A program made the position numbers and the translations under genes. DNA of 64,000 nt from Alteromonas profundi (GTDB lineage: Bacteria; Pseudomonadota; Gammaproteobacteria; Enterobacterales; Alteromonadaceae), in the NCBI RefSeq assembly GCF_010500865.1, contig NZ_JAAAWN010000022.1, positions 1 to 64,000 on the forward strand. The letters are read 5' to 3'. Numbering within the stretch: position 1 is the first letter of the stretch; every line of letters begins with the position of its first letter. Below the pieces are notes generated by a model. It ran no database searches. It was not told where the DNA came from and saw only the letters and a list, made by a program, of their open reading frames with translations. This document shows positions 16,958 to 23,815 of this stretch, one piece after another.

Positions 16958-17480
16958 TTTCCTTTCCTTTATTCAATTTACCTTCAAATTGAGGAATTGG
17001 ACGCTGTTCGGCCTGTTCCTGAGTTGTTACCTTGCCATTCTTATTTATATCCTCTATCAACCACTCCATCTCCTTTATTTCCTTTCGCTGAGCTTTAATA
17101 ATGCCGTTTGCTAATTCTCGTACGCGAACGTCTTCAAGGTTAGAACGCTCACTAGTCAAAATAGCTATAGAGTGATGAGGAATCATTGCTTTCGTGTAAG
17201 CGGTATCTGAAATGGTACTTTGTGAACGAACAAGATAGATACACAAGGCGAAAGTAAGTGCCGCTATTATAAAAATGGCTGTATTGAGTTTCTTGTTGCT
17301 ATACATACCTAACATGAAAGCTAACATTATAATCGCCATGCCTGCCCCCATATAGAGTGCCATATAAGTCCTTGTCTCACTGAACCAGACATGCGAGATA
17401 GCGTAGGTATTTAAGTACATCATTAAAAACATCGCTACAGTTGAAGTTATTATCATTGCAGCGAACTTAGAGTATTTCAT
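16950..17480 (-). CDS. DUF305-family protein with N-terminal membrane helices
   Basis: A 176-residue protein with three N-terminal membrane helices (residues 8-28, 38-58, 66-84) and a C-terminal DUF305 (ferritin-like) region: AYTKAMIPHHSIAILTSERSNL, then VRELANGIIKAQRKEIKEMEWLI. The MIPHH motif and the later Glu and Met pairs are the DUF305 signature, thought to bind metal. AAGGA lies before the ATG. It is the first gene of a two-gene operon with the glutaredoxin-MauE fusion. A role in copper binding is likely by context. Confidence 0.85.
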   Translation of the reverse strand: MKYSKFAAMIITSTVAMFLMMYLNTYAISHVWFSETRTYMALYMGAGMAIIMLAFMLGMYSNKKLNTAIFIIAALTFALCIYLVRSQSTISDTAYTKAMIPHHSIAILTSERSNLEDVRVRELANGIIKAQRKEIKEMEWLIEDINKNGKVTTQEQAEQRPIPQFEGKLNKGKENE

Positions 17481-17601
17481 ATGTAATCCTTACTTAAGAA
17501 ATAGTTAATATTTGTAGATCTTTCTAACAAAAGAAAGCTTGAGAGAGGTTACAAACCAATCAATCTTAACTAGTCAAGTTTTGTACCAACAAGGAAATAT
17601 T

Positions 17602-17997
17602 ATGTTTTTGTCTATATTAATAGTTTTAGCTGCGCTGTTGAGCTGCGTAGGGCTGCATCTTTTTAATATTTCAGTAGTCGCGGACAATATCAGCGAGAGA
17701 TTGAAGGGAGCTTGGATAAAAACACTGTCGGTAGTCGTTATTGCCATTTCGAGCCAACTTTTACTAGCAGTCATTTTTACTCTGGCGTATGAAATTGGAC
17801 TTTATTTCGAGCTCGGCGATTTTAAGCAACCTGCCACTTCCATGGATATTTTTTACTTTTCACTAACTACGATTACTACATTGGGTCTTGGAAGTATCGA
17901 GCCGGACGGACATCTACGAATGATAGCAGGAGTTGAATCGGCTACAGGGTTTCTACTAATAAGCTGTTCAGCATCGAAAGTGTTCAAGCATATGTAA
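17602..17997 (+). CDS. Small K+ channel-like membrane protein
   Basis: A 131-residue protein with two or three membrane helices and a pore loop near residues 84-100: SLTTITTLGLGSIEPDG. This is the layout of two-helix potassium channels, but the selectivity filter reads TLGLG rather than TVGYG. The ATG at 17602 follows AAGGAAA closely; the longer frame from 17539 is less likely. It diverges from the DUF305 operon and is the last cargo gene before a gap and the integrase. Ion selectivity cannot be told from the altered filter. Cytosolic regulatory domains are absent. Confidence 0.75.
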   Translation: MFLSILIVLAALLSCVGLHLFNISVVADNISERLKGAWIKTLSVVVIAISSQLLLAVIFTLAYEIGLYFELGDFKQPATSMDIFYFSLTTITTLGLGSIEPDGHLRMIAGVESATGFLLISCSASKVFKHM

Positions 17998-18620
17998 TGT
18001 AAAAACTGTAACCTGAGAAGATGTAAACCTCACCCGTCAGGACTAGTTTTTAATGAAACAATGTTTCGCAAATTATTGTCTTTTTAGATACTAAAAAGCG
18101 AACAATAGAGCACTCTTTGCTTCTCTCTTAAAGAAGTTTGAGGGTATAGCTTAGCAAACGTTTCAGAACCAAAAGCACGGTTGAAAGCTGACTTTATTAT
18201 CTCAAAACTGATTTAAATCTGGGCTATGATCTTGGCGCTTTTATTCGAGTCGCTTATGCAGATATATTTGGGATTACTATAGGAGCATACGCACAACTTC
18301 GGTAATTCCTTCATCCCTGATAACTCTAGTTTCCAAAAGCAGTTACAGCTTGAGTTCAAACAGATGAACATACGAGCTGCGCTGTGCTATTTACTTCTCT
18401 TACGGACATTTTTGCGGGTTTTGAGGTTCTTCCTGCAGACTTTCGAAGATTATGAATCAATACTAGTAATTGAATTTTTTACTGAGTTATGATTTTCGTT
18501 TGGTTTTAGAGCGCATTGATTAAATTTACATATCTTCAATAACTATTCTTTATTTTTAAAAGCAACCGAAGAAGCCACCGTTAAACGACAAAAAAGTAAC
18601 CTTATCTCCTATATGGTGGA
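17998..18620. other. Gene-free stretch between channel gene and integrase
   Basis: About 620 AT-rich bases with no convincing frame or RNA gene and only short inverted repeats. It lies downstream of both flanking genes (channel plus, integrase minus), so it is not needed as a promoter region and may hold decayed sequence. Confidence 0.5.
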
Positions 18621-19910
18621 CTAAATACACCCACGCCTTTTATACTCTTCTACCCATTCCTTGAAGCGTTTTTCATCGCGCTCTGCGGTCTTTGCGCGTC
18701 TATGTAAGGTTTTCTTAGACAATGCTTTTGGTTCTTCTTTATCAAAAGTAACTCCAGATAATGCATCTGCAAACATCTCGGGTTTTACATGACTGTAATG
18801 CTGCTCGATCATTTCTGTACTGGTTCCACATTGACGCGTAATTACGTCTATGCTGGTTCCGTTGAGAAGCTGCCACGTAATGTAAGTGTGTCGGAGAGAG
18901 TACAGCGTTCGATGTCCTCTGGGTGACTCTTTTAATCCGGAACTTTGAAGAGCTTTCTCAAATGCCTTACCTAATTGCCTTGTGGGCTCGCCACTTGCTA
19001 GCAAAAATAGCTTTTGATTGGGTGTGCGCAATGGAAAGCGTTCTCGTAGGTTCGTTAGGGCTCCTATCACATCACGTTTGCAAACTACTTTACGCGGTCC
19101 CGTATATTTTGTTGTTTTACCCTTAGAGACATTGATGAAAAATTGAGCTTTTGAACCTTGAGTTTTAATCTCGATATCTTTCCAAGTTAGGTGTTCCATC
19201 TCCGTGCCGGGCCTAATTCCGGTATTAACTGCTATTTCACAGTAATCGTATAGTAACTCACGAATTTGACGAGTCTTTTCACTATGAGCGTTTTGCTCAC
19301 CTTCATATATTTCGTTGAGGATAACATCATACTCTTCTTCAGAAAAAGCCGCACGACGTGTGCCTGTTCCACCTTTCGAAGAAAGAACAGGTACTTGAGC
19401 GGCGATCATCCATTTTTGCTCAATAGCTTCTTTAAAAACGAGCTGAAGAGCAGCATTGTGAGTTAATAATGTAGAGGAGGCTGGAGACTTCTTCATTCGT
19501 CCCTTACGCCACTCATCAAACTTAGATATTTCTTCTTGGTCAATTGAGGTGATAAACGTACGCGAAAAGTAGGGGATGTGGTAGTTTTCTAACGCTCGAA
19601 TATAGTCTTTATAGGTGCGTTTACCGCCCCCGTGTTCTAGTTGCTCTTCAAGCTTTTCGATGACGCGGTCAGCTACGTCTTTGAATCGCTTACTTTGGAC
19701 TAGTGTGTTATTTTCGTGTCTAATTTGGTGGTCTAAGAAGATTCGATGTGCCATGGCGATAGCTTCGTCTTTATCTTTCTTCTTAGTTGATTTACAGAGC
19801 CATTTTTTGTGATTGGTTAGTATAAATCGCGCATACCAGCGCTCACTGTTATCTTGTTTAAAGATATACAGCTCGTCGTTTATGTCGTGTCTTTCAGTCT
19901 GTTTTGCCAT
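18621..19910 (-). CDS. Tyrosine recombinase (island integrase)
   Basis: A 429-residue integrase. The N-terminal part has an arm-binding region (about 15-65) and a SAM-like core-binding domain (about 75-175). The catalytic domain (about 190-380) has R233 (NTGIRPGTE), R340-H341 (YSLRHTYIT) and the nucleophile Y372 (EQHYSHV). The first His of the HxxR box and the third His are replaced, as in several island integrases. It reads away from the tRNA-Phe fragment, whose end lies about 90 bases from the start codon, which is the standard island layout. No excisionase gene is visible nearby. The start has no strong ribosome site. Confidence 0.92.
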   Translation of the reverse strand: MAKQTERHDINDELYIFKQDNSERWYARFILTNHKKWLCKSTKKKDKDEAIAMAHRIFLDHQIRHENNTLVQSKRFKDVADRVIEKLEEQLEHGGGKRTYKDYIRALENYHIPYFSRTFITSIDQEEISKFDEWRKGRMKKSPASSTLLTHNAALQLVFKEAIEQKWMIAAQVPVLSSKGGTGTRRAAFSEEEYDVILNEIYEGEQNAHSEKTRQIRELLYDYCEIAVNTGIRPGTEMEHLTWKDIEIKTQGSKAQFFINVSKGKTTKYTGPRKVVCKRDVIGALTNLRERFPLRTPNQKLFLLASGEPTRQLGKAFEKALQSSGLKESPRGHRTLYSLRHTYITWQLLNGTSIDVITRQCGTSTEMIEQHYSHVKPEMFADALSGVTFDKEEPKALSKKTLHRRAKTAERDEKRFKEWVEEYKRRGCI

Positions 19911-20003
19911 AGCGCCAGTAAAACAGAAAAGAGCTCTCTTTGCAAAGAATTTGCAAAGAAATTAAAATTTGCATATTTTCAATGCTTTAGAGTGGTGATT
20001 TGC

Positions 20004-20049
20004 ATTGAAAATCCGCGTGTCCCTGGTTCGATCCCGGATCGAGGCACCA
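20004..20049 (+). other. Attachment-site remnant: 3' end of tRNA-Phe
   Basis: The bases from ATTGAAAATCC onward match the 3' part of tRNA-Phe: the anticodon loop with GAA, the 3' anticodon strand, variable loop, the T arm with GGTTCGATCC, the acceptor strand TCGAGGC and encoded ACCA end at 20049. The 5' half is absent: the bases upstream do not pair to form the anticodon stem. One C-A mismatch sits at the base of the T stem, tolerable in a non-functional copy. This is the duplicated att core made by island integration; the functional tRNA should be at the other end. Confidence 0.85.
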
Positions 20050-20057
20050 TTCTTAGA

Positions 20058-20086
20058 AGCCCTTGCAGAAATGCGAGGGCTTTTTT
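20058..20086 (+). terminator. Terminator of the original tRNA-Phe gene
   Basis: AGCCCT and AGGGCT arms (20058-20081), with an inner TGCA-type stem and GAAA loop, followed by six T residues. It starts 8 bases after the tRNA fragment's CCA, which supports the view that this is the native chromosomal flank of a tRNA gene. Confidence 0.85.
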
Positions 20087-20173
20087 GATCTCACAGGTTA
20101 TAAAACACAGGCACACGCTAACGTGCCCCTGCGGCTGCACCGCGCGTTACAATCCCGTATGTTTATTTTAAAT

Positions 20174-21976
20174 TTACTTAGTTAAACCACTATTCGCCGC
20201 CGTTAACATAGTATCAGTCGCAGAAATTATGGAGCCAGAGATATCAATCTCAGCATGTTCCCAGGCTCTTTCAAATCGACGCTGTACTATTTTTGCCTCG
20301 TCATTTTTGCCTTGCAACCTTAACGCTTCAGCCAGTCCGCGTAAGGCCCAGCCATTATCTACCATAATCTCAAGGTCGCGTTGGTAGGTCGCTTCGGCAG
20401 CAGCAAATTCACCGGCTGAAATTTGTACGTCGCCTAGCGCATGGCGTACCGGGAAGTACCATTCTGGTGGTTCTGTATAGGGCAGAGAGTCTTCCATTAT
20501 CACGGCAGCCTTTAACTGTGTTATCGCGTTTTGTAACACGCCTGCATTTGTTGCAATGGAGCTTCTCAGTACTGTCTCTGCGATTTCTAACAAGACCGGG
20601 GCACCTTCGCGGTTAAAAAACATGAGAGATTGTACTTCGGGCATGCTGCGTAGGGCGGCCAATTGCGTTAATTCTTGCTGGGCTTTTGCTGGTGCATCAA
20701 GGCCAATATATGCCTGTCCTCGGGCGTAGTGCCAGATTCCCCGCGCATAGAGAAGATCGTGCGCTAGCTGTGGGGTATTTAGAATTCCTTGCCAATCGGC
20801 AAACCTCACTTTTGCGTAAAGCGGCTGGGAATAATAATGTTGTGCAACGGCCATGCCTGGCGCTCGAAGCAATTCTTCACTTAATGACGCTGCGGTACCT
20901 TCTGCTAACTCGTAAGCTTTGCTTTTCCAGCCACTTATAGCTGCGGTTACCCAACCAAAATGCCAATTGTGGGGAATGTATCCGGCAAGGTAAATTGGGC
21001 TATTTGAGCGACAAGCTTGGATAAATTCACTATCTGCCGCCGCGGCTTGCATGTTGATTAGCGTGGCGTCGTGGTAACGGCCCACACGCATGTAAATATG
21101 CGCTGGCATATGCACCAGATGTCCGGCCGCTGGAGCAAGGTCGGCCAGCGTGTCTGCATAGCGCTCAGCCCGTTCTGGGTTTGTGGATTGCTCTACTGCA
21201 TGAATGTAAAGGTGTATCGCGCCAATATGCTGTTTATCAAGGGCTAAAGCGGTTTCGATAGTGTCGGTAATTTCTTTTGTCCAAGGGCGCGTAACGCCTT
21301 CTGCGTCCCAAAAATCCCAAGGATGGACATCCATCATCGACTCGGCAGTAAGCGCGATAATATCCGCATCTTCAGGAAAGGTGTTCATTACATCGCGCAT
21401 GCTATCGGCGTAAGCTTCGTTGAGTGAGCTTCGGTCTGCTGGCTCTGTGGCTAAATATCGCTGTTGCAACGCATTGATGAGCATGCGCTCCTTAGTGCTA
21501 ACGTTCTCGCTCAAATCTTTTGCCAATGTGGCCAAACTAAAGGCGCGATTGGCATTGTCAGGAAACATGGGGGCGTTCACATTAGGGCCTAGTACTAGTG
21601 CGCTGCCCCAATAGCACATAGCGCAGTCAGGATCATAAATGGTTGCTTCGTTAAATGCGAAATCTGCTGCCGCATGATTAAACGCATACGACAATGCAAG
21701 CCCTTGATTAAAGTACTGCTGTGCAATTTGTGAGTTAGTGGTGATAGGAAAGTTTACCGCCCCTAATCCACTAAACAGCGGTTGCCGCCAGTTGCTTTCA
21801 GCGAGGTCTAATTCTGTGGGCTGTTCAGCCATAATATGTGTGCTGCTATCGCTACTACCGCCACAGCCGCCCAGTATTATTAACGTAGTAAACATCATGG
21901 CTATTTTTAGTTTAAGGCGGCTATTTAACCGCCATTGAGTGAGGTTGCTACCACGACTAAAACATAAAAAATTCAT
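20174..21976 (-). CDS. TPR-repeat lipoprotein
   Basis: A 600-residue protein with a lipobox (TTLIILGGCGG, Cys near residue 39) after a longish N-terminus. TPR-like helical repeats run through it: AQQYFNQGLALSYAFNHAAADFAFNEATIYDPDCAMCYWG, a central HxPAHIYMRVGRYHDA region, and a C-terminal set with FAAAEATYQRDLEIMVDNGWALRGLAEALRLQGK. The start at 21976 has AAAGGA about 10 bases upstream. Homologues of this layout are common in marine gammaproteobacteria, usually annotated only as TPR proteins. It is the first chromosomal gene beyond the island. Function unknown. Confidence 0.85.
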   Translation of the reverse strand: MNFLCFSRGSNLTQWRLNSRLKLKIAMMFTTLIILGGCGGSSDSSTHIMAEQPTELDLAESNWRQPLFSGLGAVNFPITTNSQIAQQYFNQGLALSYAFNHAAADFAFNEATIYDPDCAMCYWGSALVLGPNVNAPMFPDNANRAFSLATLAKDLSENVSTKERMLINALQQRYLATEPADRSSLNEAYADSMRDVMNTFPEDADIIALTAESMMDVHPWDFWDAEGVTRPWTKEITDTIETALALDKQHIGAIHLYIHAVEQSTNPERAERYADTLADLAPAAGHLVHMPAHIYMRVGRYHDATLINMQAAAADSEFIQACRSNSPIYLAGYIPHNWHFGWVTAAISGWKSKAYELAEGTAASLSEELLRAPGMAVAQHYYSQPLYAKVRFADWQGILNTPQLAHDLLYARGIWHYARGQAYIGLDAPAKAQQELTQLAALRSMPEVQSLMFFNREGAPVLLEIAETVLRSSIATNAGVLQNAITQLKAAVIMEDSLPYTEPPEWYFPVRHALGDVQISAGEFAAAEATYQRDLEIMVDNGWALRGLAEALRLQGKNDEAKIVQRRFERAWEHAEIDISGSIISATDTMLTAANSGLTK

Positions 21977-22477
21977 AACTCAGTATTCCTTTGGTTTATG
22001 TTATTTCATCAATGTCCCCGCCAACATTCGATTGTTATTAACCCAATTAGTGGTTTGGAATACTGTCAATAGCGTCAAATTATTGTTTAACGTCGTAGTG
22101 CAATAGCGCCAAGTGAGCTGTTTACGCTGGAAATAGAGATAGCCAGTGGTGGCGTTTAAATACTTTTATACGGGGGGATGTTATTGCTACTTAATTACTG
22201 TGGGTCAGAAAAACGATTTGGTCAATGTTACAAGTGAGATAACTTAAAATGATGATAAATTCGTTTCATCTATATGAATCAGGTTAACGGCCATTCGCTA
22301 AGCGACAGCTAAAGCCAATCTGCCAAAGGGAAATGAGCAGAGTTTTCAACAACGGGCTGCGAAGAGGGTATCCTATCCATTGAAAACTCTACTTAAAAGG
22401 CGTGTATCTATACTGAAAACGCAGGCGCCCTTTATTAGGCTAAACCTGTCTCTATAGGTTTGCGTTTGCTTCTTTAA
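21977..22477. other. Intergenic stretch of about 500 bases
   Basis: It holds no convincing gene. It contains the upstream region of the TPR gene and an inverted repeat listed separately. Nothing else stands out. Confidence 0.5.
22339..22390. repeat. Inverted repeat with 11-base arms
   Basis: AGAGTTTTCAA (22339-22349) and TTGAAAACTCT (22380-22390) are exact inverted copies around a 30-base loop, in the gap downstream of the VOC gene. It could be a hairpin that ends the VOC transcript, which reads towards it, or a remnant of a small transposable repeat. Confidence 0.5.
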
Positions 22478-22864
22478 TTACTCTACCATGCAAAACGCAT
22501 TCAACTTATTGTCGTCTAAATCTCTGAAATAGCCTGCATAAAAACCTGAGGTAGCTTCTTGGGGTCTAAACCCAGGTTTACCTTCGCAAGTAGCACCAAG
22601 TTCAATGGCTTTGTCGTAAAAGGCATTAACCTGTTCAGGTGTTTCAAGATAAAGCGCCACCATTACGCCGTTACCTACCGTGGCAGGTTTTTGATCGAAG
22701 GGCTTAGTTACCGATAGCGCGGCTTGGTCTTCTCCTTTAGACCACGCAATAAAGTAATCGGGCTCTTCCATAAAGCGAGTAGCGCCAATAGTACCGAGTA
22801 GGGCGTCGTAAAATGCTGCCGCTTTTTCTAAATCTGCCGTTCCAAGGGTGATGTAGCCAATCAT
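22478..22864 (-). CDS. VOC (glyoxalase/bleomycin-resistance) superfamily protein
   Basis: A 128-residue protein with two beta-alpha-beta-beta-beta units: IGYITLGTADLEKAAAFYDALLGTIG and VMVALYLETPEQVNAFYDKAIELGA, ending AGYFRDLDDNKLNAFCM. The end strand gives the acidic residue used for metal in this fold. AAGGAG lies 8 bases before the ATG. It diverges from a YafY-type regulator across a perfect palindrome, so it is probably that regulator's target. Substrate unknown. Confidence 0.88.
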   Translation of the reverse strand: MIGYITLGTADLEKAAAFYDALLGTIGATRFMEEPDYFIAWSKGEDQAALSVTKPFDQKPATVGNGVMVALYLETPEQVNAFYDKAIELGATCEGKPGFRPQEATSGFYAGYFRDLDDNKLNAFCMVE

Positions 22865-22924
22865 GGTGTTCTCCTTTCCATCCGTTAGGGAATGTTTGTG
22901 GGTGTAAATTCATACTAGTCGTTG

Positions 22925-22949
22925 ACTACTGACAGTTAATGTCAGTAGT
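22925..22949. promoter_or_regulatory. Palindromic operator between VOC gene and YafY-type regulator
   Basis: Ten-base arms ACTACTGACA and TGTCAGTAGT, exact inverted copies, around GTTAA. It lies in the 128-base divergent region, 61 bases before the VOC gene and 44 bases before the regulator gene. Position and symmetry make it the likely binding site of the regulator. Confidence 0.7.
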
Positions 22950-22992
22950 GTTAAATCACCATGAAATAATTATAGCCTGCGATTAAACACCA

Positions 22993-23682
22993 ATGCGTAA
23001 AGCTGAAAGGTTGAATGATATTGTTCATCATTTACGAAGAATGCACCATGCGATAACGGCACAAACGCTAGCAGATGCATTTGAGGTTAGCCTTCGTACC
23101 ATCTACCGAGATATTCAAGATCTTATCGATTCTGGCGTGCCCATATTAGGTGAAGCCGGCGTCGGCTACATCATTGATAAAAAATATCACCTGCCGCCTA
23201 TTATGTTTGATGCTGACGAATTAGAGGCGATTGCATTAGGGATTGGTATGGTCAGCAATTGGACAGACGATAAATTCGCGGCAAAAGCGAAAAGTGCCTA
23301 CCTTAAAATTCAGGCTACCTTGCCTGCAACCTTGTTAAACGAATTGCATCAGATAAGTACTTTTTCTGCGCCAAGCCACTACAAAATTCCTTGGAACGTG
23401 GAATTTACCGAAGTTAGAGAGTGCATTAGACGTAAACAAAGGGTGAGCTTTTGCTATCTGGATTTAAATAATAACAAGACAAAAAGAACCATTCGCCCCA
23501 TTGCTCTTATATCATTCAGCCCAATTTGGCTTTTGGCAGGATGGTGCGAATTACGCAGTGAGTTTCGAAACTTCCGCTTAGACAGAATTTCCCATTTCAC
23601 TGCGCTATCTAGCCACTTTGCGGAGGAAAAAGAGAAAAGCTTAGCGGCCTATTTGAAGCAAGTTAAACAAGATGAGATGTAA
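22993..23682 (+). CDS. YafY-type HTH and WYL-domain transcriptional regulator
   Basis: A 229-residue protein. Residues 1-60 are an HTH_11 domain: RLNDIVHHLRRMHHAITAQTLADAFEVSLRTIYRDIQDLIDSGVPI, typical of YafY/DeoR-like regulators. Residues 135-215 form a WYL domain: RRKQRVSFCYLDLNNNKTKRTIRPIALISFSPIWLLAGWCELRSEFRNFRLDRI, which senses ligands in this family. Divergent from the VOC gene with a strong palindrome between. No clear ribosome site; the ATG at 22993 starts the HTH naturally. Confidence 0.9.
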   Translation: MRKAERLNDIVHHLRRMHHAITAQTLADAFEVSLRTIYRDIQDLIDSGVPILGEAGVGYIIDKKYHLPPIMFDADELEAIALGIGMVSNWTDDKFAAKAKSAYLKIQATLPATLLNELHQISTFSAPSHYKIPWNVEFTEVRECIRRKQRVSFCYLDLNNNKTKRTIRPIALISFSPIWLLAGWCELRSEFRNFRLDRISHFTALSSHFAEEKEKSLAAYLKQVKQDEM

Positions 23683-23763
23683 GCGCATGGTGTAAAACGT
23701 AGGTTACTAGAAGCCAAGTGGGTAAATGTAACAATTGTAAAATAGCTATCCTTTTGTCTAAAA

Positions 23764-23782
23764 CTTAATGAGAATGTTTCGC
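23764..23782 (+). promoter_or_regulatory. Weak Fur-box-like site before the TonB receptor
   Basis: CTTAATGAGAATGTTTCGC matches the 19-base Fur consensus at about 12 positions, about 35 bases before the TonB-dependent receptor start. The match is modest and listed only because the locus looks iron-related and a better Fur box lies nearby at 29144. Confidence 0.3.
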
Positions 23783-23815
23783 GTTTAGAGTTACAACACT
23801 CAATGGGAGCATTTT

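Larger units (their letters stand above)
1..20049. mobile_element. Right-hand part of a tRNA-Phe genomic island carrying copper resistance genes
   Basis: The right end is set by a tyrosine recombinase gene (18621-19910) next to a partial tRNA-Phe 3' end (20004-20049). The fragment points along the plus strand. Integration into the 3' end of a tRNA gene leaves the intact tRNA on one side and a duplicated 3' end on the other, so the intact copy and left end should lie upstream of base 1. The cargo seen here is metal resistance; no conjugation, replication or phage structural genes are visible. The extent to the left is inferred, and nested insertions of different origin are possible because the cargo falls into blocks of opposite orientation. 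Confidence 0.75.

Noticed and set aside
20004..20049. Intact tRNA-Phe gene
   Set aside because: Only the 3' part is present; the 5' strand of the anticodon stem and everything upstream do not match a tRNA.
23803..23815. ATG start for the TonB receptor
   Set aside because: This ATG is in another frame; the TTG at 23816 with a ribosome site before it continues into the signal peptide.
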